Positions 1 to 8,221 of a stretch of DNA of 64,000 bases are shown here, one piece after another. The translations under genes were made by a program, and so were the position numbers. Every line of letters starts with the position of its first letter. The stretch's first letter is position 1. Source of the stretch: Acinetobacter baumannii (GTDB taxonomy: Bacteria; Pseudomonadota; Gammaproteobacteria; Pseudomonadales; Moraxellaceae); contig NZ_JADVOP010000013.1 of assembly GCF_016508585.1 (NCBI RefSeq), positions 31,397 to 95,396 on the forward strand, written 5' to 3'. A model generated the notes under the pieces. That model searched no databases. It was not told the DNA's origin and saw nothing but the letters and a program-made list of their open reading frames with translations.

Positions 1-2
1 GT

Positions 3-629
3 CTTTGCCTTATTAGCCGTTTCCTGAATGAATTCCAAACACTAGCATATGGAGAGACTTCAACTGCACTTCTGAGCTTGATAATCTATGTATTCGATCA
101 AATTAATCAGGATGTAGCTGTAGTAGCGCCCAATGGATGGAGCTTCGATGATCTTGTTAAGTTTCTGGAAAATATTCCAGTCGGTCTCAAGCGCTGGACA
201 TGGGAGGAAGCTGGTCGCACTAGAGGTGCTAAGCCTGTCAAGTGGTTGATAGAGAATGAATATCATGTTCAGAACCTCCTCTACGTCATGCTTGCACCGA
301 TATTTAATGATATTGCTGACGAAGTAAACCTTCAGCCTGTCGGACAGAAGAATCCACGAATTGATCTTTATTTGCCTGCCCTACATACGATTATTGAAGT
401 GAAGTACCGTAAAGACACCAAAAAATCATTTCCTGCACTTATCGGAGAGATCGCCGAGGATGCATCACTTTATCATGCAGACCTGAAATACAGGGATGCT
501 CGTATTATCAGTTTTCTGTGGGATAGAACACGTGCAACGCAAGAGCATTCCAAATTCAAGGAAGGTATTTTAAAGATTGCAGGAATTGATGGCTGTGTTG
601 TGATTAGCGCACCTTCAACTATGAGTTGA
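3..629 (+). CDS. PD-(D/E)xK nuclease-domain protein, C-terminal part only
   Basis: The reading frame is open to the window edge, so this is the C-terminal part of a longer protein; the TTG at 78 is probably not the true start. Counting from that TTG, the visible motif is D96 (RIDLY) followed by E107-V-K109 (IIEVKY), the D-x10-ExK spacing of PD-(D/E)xK nucleases. It resembles the DpnII/MboI-like restriction fold found as a C-terminal domain in defence proteins. A conserved-looking block after it (IGEIAEDASLYHAD, ISFLWD) is also typical of such domains. It ends 3 nt before the next gene, so the two are probably co-transcribed. Inference: an effector nuclease or partner of the downstream NTPase. 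The N-terminal half is unseen, so its full architecture is unknown. Confidence 0.7.
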   Translation, partial: LCLISRFLNEFQTLAYGETSTALLSLIIYVFDQINQDVAVVAPNGWSFDDLVKFLENIPVGLKRWTWEEAGRTRGAKPVKWLIENEYHVQNLLYVMLAPIFNDIADEVNLQPVGQKNPRIDLYLPALHTIIEVKYRKDTKKSFPALIGEIAEDASLYHADLKYRDARIISFLWDRTRATQEHSKFKEGILKIAGIDGCVVISAPSTMS

Positions 630-632
630 AAT

Positions 633-2933
633 ATGAAACAAGAAAATTTTGTAGAAGATAATTTTGGGTCAGGTGCTCGCTCACTTGCTGGCTATGACTA
701 TCAAGTTGATGTCTCTATTTGGCTGGCTTTAGACTTGATGCTCGGCTCAGGTTTGACACAGATGATTGAGCTCGAACCTGGTTCTGAAGAGGATATTGAA
801 GCGCAACTGGCAGACGATGAACCAGAGCGTGTGGAAACGCTGGTCAGTCTAGATGGCTACACACTTGTCGTCCAAGTTAAACTACGTGGCGGGGATGCTT
901 GGACCATTAAAGGTATTAACCGATTGTTAAATCATGGCAGTGCTACTAGACAATCAGCGGCAGAGAGGCTTAATGATCCTACAGTTAGATATGTACTTGT
1001 AACCAGCACAGTATTAAACGGAAATGCACAAAATCTAAGAGTAAAGCGTGTTGGAAGCTGGCCTCAAAAAAAGAATAGCTTACCAACTTCTACAGCAAAG
1101 ATTCTTTCGGTAGGTACAGATGGTCGTATTGCTGTCGTTGACAATTTGTACGAAGAACGTTTGGAACAAGAAATCAAAAGGCTTCTTATTGAACGATTTG
1201 GAGTACCAAACTCACGCTGGATAGAGTGTTTGCAAAAGCTTCGCGAGGAAGCGAAATTACGAGTTCGACGGGTTGGTGAGGGAAAATGGCATAAGAATGA
1301 ACTTGCCCAAGTTATCAGGAATCATGATGGATATCTGGCTAGCTCACCTAAACTTGATGACTATGTATATCCTAAGAATTGGCAAGATTTAAGAGAAGCA
1401 ATGGGATCGCCCAATTACGCAGCGTTAATTATCGGTCAGTCGGGAACAGGAAAGACACTTACAACTAGCAAAATTTTTGAAGAACTACGTCGTGATAACC
1501 CTGGTTTAACACGTATTCCAATACGTCATGGACCGCAACAATTGCGCGATGATCGTACACCTAAGCCAGTTCTTTATGATATTGAAGATCCATGGGGACG
1601 ATATGATTTTGACCCAGCAAGTCGACCTTGGAACGATGAACTCGCAAAATATATGGCTTCGGCACGTGCGGACAGTATGATTATTGCTACCAGTCGACGA
1701 GATGTAGCAAGCGCTTCTGGAGCATTGAAATCTGTTGAATCGTGGATTGTTCCTCTTGAACCGGAGCAGTATGGGAAACATGAGAGACAGAAACTTTATC
1801 GAACGAGGATTGATGCTTTACCTAGAGATATTCAACTGTTGGCTTCTGATTCAGAGAAAATGGTTCTTAATAAGTTGGCAACTCCACTTGAAATTGAGAA
1901 ATTTTTTGATGCTTTGCGCATAATGAATCGCTCAAACAAAGGAAAAACTAAAAGCTTCATATTGGATGCAATTGCAAAAGCGCATGAACAATCTATTGAG
2001 CAAACAGTATTCTTACAGATCGAAGAACGGAGAGATGTAGCTGCAGCAGCGGTTATCTGGGCATTTTTAAAAGTTAGTGAACATTTATCTATCAATGTCA
2101 TTCGTAGCTTAGAGTTGGAACTTTCGGAAAGGCTAACAGGGCTTGAAAATGGAGTAATACCACTTGTAGATTTTTTCGTTGCGGCGCGAAATCTTCGTCT
2201 GAAGAATGGTTATATATCTTATTATCATCCCCGTGTAGAGGCTGGTATTGAAAGTGCACTCAAGCATAATTCGATTAAGGCAAAAATTGCATTACGTACT
2301 TTTCTCGAAGTGTTGATGGATTTCGATGGTCTTGAAGAAAGCTGTGGAGCTGAGATTGCTGCTCGCGTGGTTGCGGCAACAAAACGTTTTCCTGAGCTTG
2401 AATTTGAACCTAAACAGCTATTAGCGCACCAAATTGATATTTGGTTATCTAATCGTTTTGATGATCCTTATTATTTACTTAGTGACCATATGACTCTTGC
2501 GGCTAAATCTGGTTCACGCAATTCCAATGTAGGGGAATTAGCTCGCTATCTACTTCATCAACCAGATAAATCTTTTTTGGGTTTAAATTACTGGGAGGTT
2601 CCTAGCAAGTCTGATGCTTGGTATAATCGCTTACAAGCAGATTCAAAAATTTCTTACATAGCAGGTCGTTTCATTCGGGAAATGTTGCCAGAGGATCAAC
2701 GTTGTTACAGCAATAAGTTAATAACTGACCTCGACCGTCTAGCATCTAACTTAACGCCAGCCTATCTAGAGGCAGCAAATAAAATTCTAAATTATGGGTA
2801 CGTAAACTCTTCAGGAGTAATTGCAACTGGTGCATTGCGAGATATTAATGGTTTTGAGCCTATTCTCGATAAGGCAGTTAAAGTGCTATGCCATCTGAAG
2901 AGCAACAAAAGCAGAATGCTGAGATCCATTTAG
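633..2933 (+). CDS. Cap4/DUF4297-like nuclease fused to STAND-type NTPase (probable N-terminal part of a split gene)
   Basis: The protein has 766 residues. An N-terminal nuclease-like domain shows a Y23-Q24 motif, an acidic stretch (E52-E53-D54) and Q81-V-K83, the pattern of Cap4/DUF4297 dsDNA endonucleases. A P-loop NTPase follows: Walker A GQSGTGKT at 268-275, a Walker B-like stretch PVLYDIEDPWG at 312-322, and an arginine-bearing sensor IIATSRR at 350-356. The D-x-P-x-G pattern after Walker B resembles the nSTAND3 group. The C-terminal third looks helical. Nuclease plus STAND is the plan of Avs-type anti-phage sensors; that role is inferred here. The end overlaps the next ORF by 46 nt in another frame, and the two together look like one protein of about 1,330 residues. 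It may therefore be broken by a one-base deletion near 2885-2890. Confidence 0.7.
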   Translation: MKQENFVEDNFGSGARSLAGYDYQVDVSIWLALDLMLGSGLTQMIELEPGSEEDIEAQLADDEPERVETLVSLDGYTLVVQVKLRGGDAWTIKGINRLLNHGSATRQSAAERLNDPTVRYVLVTSTVLNGNAQNLRVKRVGSWPQKKNSLPTSTAKILSVGTDGRIAVVDNLYEERLEQEIKRLLIERFGVPNSRWIECLQKLREEAKLRVRRVGEGKWHKNELAQVIRNHDGYLASSPKLDDYVYPKNWQDLREAMGSPNYAALIIGQSGTGKTLTTSKIFEELRRDNPGLTRIPIRHGPQQLRDDRTPKPVLYDIEDPWGRYDFDPASRPWNDELAKYMASARADSMIIATSRRDVASASGALKSVESWIVPLEPEQYGKHERQKLYRTRIDALPRDIQLLASDSEKMVLNKLATPLEIEKFFDALRIMNRSNKGKTKSFILDAIAKAHEQSIEQTVFLQIEERRDVAAAAVIWAFLKVSEHLSINVIRSLELELSERLTGLENGVIPLVDFFVAARNLRLKNGYISYYHPRVEAGIESALKHNSIKAKIALRTFLEVLMDFDGLEESCGAEIAARVVAATKRFPELEFEPKQLLAHQIDIWLSNRFDDPYYLLSDHMTLAAKSGSRNSNVGELARYLLHQPDKSFLGLNYWEVPSKSDAWYNRLQADSKISYIAGRFIREMLPEDQRCYSNKLITDLDRLASNLTPAYLEAANKILNYGYVNSSGVIATGALRDINGFEPILDKAVKVLCHLKSNKSRMLRSI

Positions 2934-4618
2934 CAATTATTAATGAAGTCTACAACAGCGATTATGCTGAGTATGTTTGCGAGAGCGATGATGGCTATAC
3001 AGCAAGCGAATTCGTGAAAGCATACGTAGATCATGTTCGTGAGGTTAAAGGGTGGAAGCACCTAGTAGAACATCGTCATGCTGAGCATTTTCTTCCGTAT
3101 TGGATGCGTTCTTTACACAACAGCGCCAGAATAGGACGGATAGCACAGGGTGAAATGACTGGAGCTTTTATAGCCGCCTATAATAGTGAAGAAGAAAGCA
3201 CTCTGTGGTTCGTTCTCATAGAGCATTGGGATCACAATTATATAGACCAACTCCTTTATCGAGTACGCATCGGCTCTTCATGGAGTGATGTCCGTTTGGT
3301 TGCATTAGCATGTCTTATTAAACACGCACCAAATTTTTTAAACACTATTATTGATGAACTAAGTCTGGCAGGTAACAATGATAGGCTTATTGAGCTCATG
3401 CTCGATCTTGCTTCTCTGCAGAATAGAAACACTATTGGAGGGGAAGATCATAATCTTGCAATTCCATTAAAGAATGTCATGGATCATTTGAGAACTGAAT
3501 TGCAGGAATTATGTAAAGCGGCCAATAGTAATATTGGCGCCCAGCAGCCGTTATCAGAGGCTGTGAAGAAGCTATTAGAGAGTATTGTTTGTTCAAGTCC
3601 TAATGTAAGAATGTTTCGTATTCTTAAGTACCGTGAGCTACCTTATTCAGTCCGCACTGACATTGAATGGATACTTGCAAATAGTGACGAATGCAAAGAT
3701 TGCGTTAAAGCACTTGATGCTGCCATAGCGCTTGATTTTTATGATGTAATTGTCAAAGCGCTAAATCATCGGTTTTCACATGTTGTAGCAAAGGCACTTG
3801 TTACATTAGGCGAGAAGGCTCCTACGCCAATACCTATAGATTACCTTAATTTAGTAAATGCTGAGGGAAGTCCTGTACGTAAAGCACTGGCCCTTTTGCT
3901 CACTAGTAAACCTCATTTGGACCATCTTCCCGTACTACTTCAGCTTGTACAAGATCAATGGTCTTCATCCTCATTGAGATACGGTGAGGACGACTGTTTT
4001 CAGATCGCGCGCGCCGCAGTCGAAGCAATCAGTAAAATAAAGCCGCTAGAGGATACTATTCTTGAGAAGCTACTGAAAATAGCTCTTGATACTTCAGACT
4101 GGTTTCTATGTAAAAATTTGTTTAATGTGATTGCTGAGCAAGGCGGGTACACTTTTCAGAAACAGCTCTTTGAACTCGCTATTGTACCTGGTCGAATTGA
4201 GGTTAGGCTATCGGCAGCAAGTGCAATACTGACTAATTTAGAAATACTTGACATAGAAATTGTCGGTCAGATTACAGCAGACATGCTAATTACTCTTACA
4301 CCAAAGATTGCAGTTATACTCACTCTAATCATTGCACATCATGCTTCACCAGCTAAGAATTTAGAGATTGCTCGTGAAATCTCTGCCAATCTCAAACGAC
4401 GAGGACTTCTTCTTTTAATGTTGTGGTTGATGGATGACTCAGACGATTGCATCAAATCTTTAATAGAGAAACTTCTTCCAAAAGATCATCCATCACTCGA
4501 ATGGTTGAGGTCAGGTCGGATTGAGCTTGCTGATGACGCCCTCATTGCAGACTTGGGCGATCCAGCTATTTGCCGAGAAATTCTTTTTTGGTTGAACCCT
4601 AAAGATGTAAATGAATGA
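2888..4618 (+). CDS. Helical-repeat (HEAT-like) protein, probable C-terminal part of the STAND gene
   Basis: This frame encodes 576 residues, rich in leucine and alanine with repeated amphipathic helices, for example around the segments VRLVALACLIKHAP and VVAKALVTLGEKAP. That is the look of HEAT/TPR-type solenoids that act as ligand sensors in STAND proteins. No catalytic motif is visible. The ATG at 2888 lies inside the upstream gene and has only a poor Shine-Dalgarno sequence (AAGG about 13 nt upstream). This frame is closed by a stop at 2879-2881, just before it takes over. Restoring one base near 2885-2890 would join the reading as ...KAVKVL-MPSEEQQ..., with no domain interrupted. A translationally coupled separate subunit is the alternative. 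Confidence 0.6.
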   Translation: MPSEEQQKQNAEIHLAIINEVYNSDYAEYVCESDDGYTASEFVKAYVDHVREVKGWKHLVEHRHAEHFLPYWMRSLHNSARIGRIAQGEMTGAFIAAYNSEEESTLWFVLIEHWDHNYIDQLLYRVRIGSSWSDVRLVALACLIKHAPNFLNTIIDELSLAGNNDRLIELMLDLASLQNRNTIGGEDHNLAIPLKNVMDHLRTELQELCKAANSNIGAQQPLSEAVKKLLESIVCSSPNVRMFRILKYRELPYSVRTDIEWILANSDECKDCVKALDAAIALDFYDVIVKALNHRFSHVVAKALVTLGEKAPTPIPIDYLNLVNAEGSPVRKALALLLTSKPHLDHLPVLLQLVQDQWSSSSLRYGEDDCFQIARAAVEAISKIKPLEDTILEKLLKIALDTSDWFLCKNLFNVIAEQGGYTFQKQLFELAIVPGRIEVRLSAASAILTNLEILDIEIVGQITADMLITLTPKIAVILTLIIAHHASPAKNLEIAREISANLKRRGLLLLMLWLMDDSDDCIKSLIEKLLPKDHPSLEWLRSGRIELADDALIADLGDPAICREILFWLNPKDVNE

Positions 4619-4740
4619 GCAACTTTTTCGGAGTCAATATGTTGAAGTATTTTTTTAATGGAGTGAGTTTTAGTACTTAGGACTTAATATGAATAAAAAA
4701 TTGATTGAATTTATTCAATATTTTGATAGCAAAACTTTGC

Positions 4741-5987
4741 TCAATCGGCCATTAATCCCTTACGTTTTTCGAGATAAGCTCCACGTAAATAAGCTGCTTC
4801 AACTTCATCAGGCAGTTTGTGAGCAAGTACATGCTCACAAACTTCCCGTGGATAATCCGTTTTATCGGCTGACCAATCACGGAAAGTGGAACGAAGCCAT
4901 GAGCGGTAATTACTCGATTTTGTTTGGAATCCATATAACCTAAGCCATTCTCTTTGAACTTTTGCTCATGCATCCGCTTGATCAAAGCAGTTAGGGACAT
5001 ATCAGAAAGCATGCCACCACCACGAGGTGCTGGGAAAATGTAACCTTGTGATTGTGCATCAGCCTGAATAGACTTCAATAATTCAATTGCTGGTACCGAT
5101 ATTGGAACACGATGTTCCTTCTCTGCTTTCATACGCTCTTTAGGGATAATCCAAACCTTAGTTTCAAAATCAATTTCTTGCCAAGTTGCTCCAAAAATTT
5201 CACCAGAACGACATGCTGTCAAAATTGCAAATTCAAGTGCTTTAGGAGAAATACCATCTTTCTGGCGCAGGTGTTGAACAAATTCTGATACTTGATCATA
5301 GGGCAAAGAAGGGTGAGGGCGTGAAATCTGTTTTACATTACCTAAAATAGGTTCCAATTTACCTTTCCATTCCGCTGGATTATCCCCTTCAAAATATTCC
5401 ATGGCTTTGGCATAATCAAAAATGGTTTCAATACGACCACGGAGTCGTTTAGCCGTTTCATTTTTCTCAGTCCAAATGGGTTCCAAAACTTTGGCAATAT
5501 CCACTTTAGTAATTGAGCCAATTACACGGTCGCCTAAAGTTGGATAAATATAAGTTTCTAATGTAGTCGACCATTGAGCAATATGCTTCTGGTTTTTCAA
5601 CTCACGTGATTTATTGGCAATCACAATTTTGGCACATTCACGGAAAGTACGATCACGGAGCTTTTGAATACGTAAAGCCTGTAGCTTTTCTTGTTTTTGC
5701 AGAATAGGATCAATCCCATTTCGGATTTGAGCTTTCATTTCTTGTGCTTTTGTTCTTGCTTCAGCTAGTGATACCTCAGGGTATGAGCCTAAACCAATAT
5801 CACGGCGATGGACTCGTTGTTTACCATCTTCATCAAAACGTTGACCTACAACCACACTTAAAATCCAAGCACGAGAGTCATTCACAATACGCAGGTGTAA
5901 GCCATCGACACCGCCTACAGCATGCCTACCATTTTCTTTGATTTTTGCTACACTGAGTGCAGAGAGTTCTTTGGCTTTTTTAGGCAT
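4741..5987 (-). pseudogene. P4-type tyrosine integrase, frameshifted near the C-terminus
   Basis: The N-terminal half matches the DUF4102/Arm-binding plus SAM-like core-binding arrangement of P4-family integrases. The catalytic domain shows the first arginine in TACRSGEIFGATW (about residue 260). The reading then passes HGF at about residue 363 and shifts frame at about 4893, inside the H-x-x-R motif. In the shifted frame the sequence reads RSTFRDW, then CEHVLAHKLPDEVEAAYLRG, which supplies the missing Arg, His and Tyr, and ends at 4741. One extra C in the TTC-GT stretch restores the whole protein. The uncorrected frame ends at 4752 with an unrelated tail. The start at 5987 (MPKKAKEL) is preferred over the in-frame ATG at 6020 because the family begins there. 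Either the gene is dead or this is a base-calling error. Confidence 0.8.
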
Positions 5988-6138
5988 AGGGTTGTTTTTG
6001 TCCCACATAAAAACCCACATAGAATATTGGAAATGTTAGGATTAGGCAAGACGTGGTTGGAATGTTTTTTTATTAAGCTATTGAAAAATAAATTTATTTT
6101 GGATGGGATTAGACAGTATAATACAGGTGTTATACGGA

Positions 6139-6152
6139 CACCGCTTCCGCCA
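6139..6152 (+). other. Probable attachment site: displaced 3' end of a tRNA-Ser-type gene
   Basis: The sequence CACCGCTTCCGCCA reads as the end of a T-arm, the 3' acceptor strand CGCTTCC, discriminator G and encoded CCA, as in tRNA-Ser genes. The 17 nt upstream do not form a T-arm (loop and stem do not fit) and no D- or anticodon arm precedes it. It is therefore a tRNA fragment, not a gene. It sits about 150 bp from the integrase start and immediately before a strong terminator, as expected for an att core left at the tRNA-distal end of an island. Confidence 0.55.
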
Positions 6153-6162
6153 AATATCTAAG

Positions 6163-6193
6163 AAAGCCCTTGTGATTGCAAGGGCTTTTTTTT
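6163..6193 (+). terminator. Rho-independent terminator after the att site
   Basis: A 10-bp perfect stem (AAAGCCCTTG at 6163-6172, CAAGGGCTTT at 6179-6188) with a 6-nt loop is followed by a run of eight T. It probably belonged to the tRNA gene into which the island integrated. Confidence 0.85.
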
Positions 6194-6202
6194 GTCTATC
6201 GC

Positions 6203-6227
6203 TTATCTGATTCAAAGAATCAGATAA
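6203..6227. other. Perfect 11-bp hairpin
   Basis: TTATCTGATTC at 6203-6213 and GAATCAGATAA at 6217-6227 are perfect inverted copies around an AAA loop. It lies about 95 bp downstream of the FAD oxidoreductase stop codon on the minus strand and could end that transcript. However, it has no good U-tract on that strand. Confidence 0.45.
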
Positions 6228-6320
6228 AAATAATCGATTAGTTTTTATAGAGATTTGATCAAACTAATTGGAAAAGAAAAAATCCTTCACGATTTGATTT
6301 TCACGGAGTAACCCTTGTTC

Positions 6321-7529
6321 CTAAGGAACAATCACAAAATCTGGATTGGCAACAGCAAAAGCTGCATCACGGTCTGGTGCAGGTGGATAAATCCAAATCG
6401 TGTTAATTTCCTGCTTAATCTTTTTACCTTCCGCACGGGTTACACATACTTTTCTATCCCAACCTTCAGTATATAAAGCTCCCCATGCGCCTAAATCCAA
6501 ACATGTGACATATTTAGGCTGGCTATAAGGATGCAATGGGAGACTGACTAATTCTGCTGCTGCATTATGTCCAGCAACGCGACCGAGACTCATTGCATGT
6601 TGGCAAGACATCACATTGAAGTGACCAACATCATCCGTCGCAACTTTTACGGTATCGCCTGTGACAAATATATTTTTGGAAGATGGGGCATGTAGGAAAG
6701 AATCACCAAGGATTCGACCTAAATTATCTTTTTCACCTGAAATTTGTGCAGTCAATGGATTGGCACGCATACCTGCTGTCCAAATGATTGTATTGCTCTC
6801 AATGGTTTCGCCATTGGACAATGTTACGCCATTGCCATTGAGTGACAACACTCTTGTATCCGCTATGCTTTCAACAGCCAATTCAATTAAAGCGCTCTGA
6901 ATTACCGTTGCGGCTTCATGACCCATCGCAATTGCAATTTCAGGTGAAGTGTCAACAAGAATGATACGTAACTCTTGCTCTGTACCTAGAATCTTTCTTA
7001 AGCGTTCTGGAATTTCAGTCACTGTTTCTAGACCGGTGAGACCTCCACCCACGACAATTACTGTATTTCGCGCTTTGCTATAGGGCTGATTCACTAGATC
7101 ATTCAGATGTTGATCCAATTTTTCAGCATCCGCCAAGTCACTCACGCTAAATGCATATTCTGCAAGTCCAGAGATTGGCGGTATGAACGCACGACTCCCT
7201 GTAGCTAAAATGAATCGATCATAGTTCAGAATTTCTTGCTGGTTGTTTGATTTCTTTATTGTTATGGATTGGGCATTCTCATCTATATTTTCTACGATCC
7301 CTGAGATGTATGTTGCTCCGACTGCATCAAGCAAAGCAGAAATATCAGGATTCATATTTTCCAGAGATTGTTCGTAGAGACGAGGGCGAATCGTGAGGTT
7401 GGGGGTTGGTGATATCATGATCACCTCAATATTCTGTTCTTGATTTGCCAAGGCAATTGCTCTTTGAGCAGATATGACCGCCCATAAACCTGCAAAACCT
7501 GAACCTGCAACAATGATACGTTTATTCAT
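6321..7529 (-). CDS. NAD(P)/FAD-dependent oxidoreductase (NDH-2-like)
   Basis: A 402-residue pyridine-nucleotide disulfide oxidoreductase-fold protein. The FAD-binding G-x-G-x-x-G is at residues 9-14 (GSGFAG), ATGS is at 109-112, the NAD(P)-binding motif VVGGGLTGLE is at 159-168, and the second FAD motif is VTGDTVKV in the C-terminal third. There is no CxxC redox pair, so it is not a thioredoxin- or lipoamide-type enzyme. It resembles type II NADH dehydrogenases and single-subunit quinone or ferredoxin reductases, but no clear membrane-anchoring tail is seen. The substrate cannot be told. It is transcribed after the Rrf2 regulator, with a 158-nt gap, which suggests redox or stress control. 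Confidence 0.8.
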   Translation of the reverse strand: MNKRIIVAGSGFAGLWAVISAQRAIALANQEQNIEVIMISPTPNLTIRPRLYEQSLENMNPDISALLDAVGATYISGIVENIDENAQSITIKKSNNQQEILNYDRFILATGSRAFIPPISGLAEYAFSVSDLADAEKLDQHLNDLVNQPYSKARNTVIVVGGGLTGLETVTEIPERLRKILGTEQELRIILVDTSPEIAIAMGHEAATVIQSALIELAVESIADTRVLSLNGNGVTLSNGETIESNTIIWTAGMRANPLTAQISGEKDNLGRILGDSFLHAPSSKNIFVTGDTVKVATDDVGHFNVMSCQHAMSLGRVAGHNAAAELVSLPLHPYSQPKYVTCLDLGAWGALYTEGWDRKVCVTRAEGKKIKQEINTIWIYPPAPDRDAAFAVANPDFVIVP

Positions 7530-7587
7530 TGGGATTTCCTTTTAAATAGATTGTTTTTTAAGCATCTTGAATTTTGGGTGAGTGAAA

Positions 7588-7617
7588 GCTCTCTCTGGCC
7601 TGATCAAAGTAGAGAGC
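7588..7617. other. Small inverted repeat between the Rrf2 gene and the oxidoreductase
   Basis: GCTCTCT at 7588-7594 and AGAGAGC at 7611-7617 form a 7-bp stem with a 16-nt loop. Neither strand has a strong T-run. It could be a weak attenuator or an operator; function unknown. Confidence 0.3.
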
Positions 7618-7687
7618 ATGGTTTATAAAGCGTTTACTGATCCAGAAACGGAAGATTAAAACCTTTTAAAAAACGTGATGTGTTTTC

Positions 7688-8221
7688 TTAGGAAGACTTG
7701 GCTTTTCGCATCTTCGTTGTTCTTTCTTGCATACGATGATTGATCCATCCATTTACATCACTGAAAAAAGTTTGAGGCGCTTTTCGACTAAAGCGTTCAG
7801 CGATATCCAAAAGCGTATGTGAAGCTAAAGCACTACGCATGGCTTTCTCAGCTTGTTGCATGACCGCATGTATCGCACATACGCCATCAGTTGCCCAAGG
7901 CGGTGGATTATTGTCAAAAACCGTACATTTTTCACGGATGTTTTGGCAGTCAAAAAGTGGTTTTTCACCTTCAATTGCTTGAACCACATCCAAAAAACTA
8001 ATTTCCTCAGCGGGGCGAGCAAGCAAATATCCCCCACGAATGCCTTCTTGTGCGACAACAATCCCTGCTTTTTCAAGCTTAGGAAAAATCTTTGCAAGAA
8101 AACTGGATGAAATACCTTGCAGTTCAGCAAGATCACGACTGCTCAAAGCCTTTTGCTCATTGTTCACAAGAAACATAAGACAGTGAAGGGCGTATTCGAC
8201 GCTAGATGTAATATAGGCCAT
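7688..8221 (-). CDS. Rrf2-family transcriptional regulator
   Basis: The protein has 177 residues. The N-terminal winged helix-turn-helix (about residues 1-75) has typical Rrf2 features: SSVEYALHCL at the start, DLAELQGISSSFLAKIF as recognition helix region and GIRGGYLLARP as wing. Three cysteines at 92, 99 and 115 match the general spacing used by IscR/NsrR-like members to hold an iron-sulfur cluster, with H118 nearby. So it is probably a redox, iron-sulfur or nitric-oxide sensor (inference). It is upstream of and co-oriented with the FAD oxidoreductase. An inverted repeat lies in its own promoter region, suggesting autoregulation. The C-terminal extension is somewhat longer than in IscR. Confidence 0.85.
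   Translation of the reverse strand: MAYITSSVEYALHCLMFLVNNEQKALSSRDLAELQGISSSFLAKIFPKLEKAGIVVAQEGIRGGYLLARPAEEISFLDVVQAIEGEKPLFDCQNIREKCTVFDNNPPPWATDGVCAIHAVMQQAEKAMRSALASHTLLDIAERFSRKAPQTFFSDVNGWINHRMQERTTKMRKAKSS

Larger units (their letters stand above)
1..6152. mobile_element. Right end of an integrated genomic island
   Basis: The segment from the left window edge to 6152 carries nuclease and STAND-type genes, then a tyrosine integrase. It ends in a short sequence identical in layout to the 3' end of a tRNA-Ser gene, followed at once by a strong terminator. No intact tRNA precedes that sequence, as expected at the tRNA-distal end of an element that integrates into a tRNA gene. The genes beyond 6320 look like ordinary chromosome. 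The left boundary and the intact tRNA lie outside the window. The integrase and the STAND gene each seem to carry a frameshift, so the element may be immobile, unless these are sequencing errors. Confidence 0.6.

Noticed and set aside
4689..4943. 84-codon open frame on the plus strand after the STAND gene
   Set aside because: It lies over the C-terminal coding part of the integrase on the other strand and only exists as its shadow. It has no ribosome binding site or recognisable domain.
6125..6152. Possible complete tRNA gene ending in GCTTCCGCCA
   Set aside because: The T-stem does not pair, the loop lacks the TTC motif, and no anticodon or D-arm precedes. Only the 3' end fragment is present.
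5922..6161. 79-codon open frame running over the att site
   Set aside because: It begins inside the integrase on the opposite strand and crosses the att site. No coding character.
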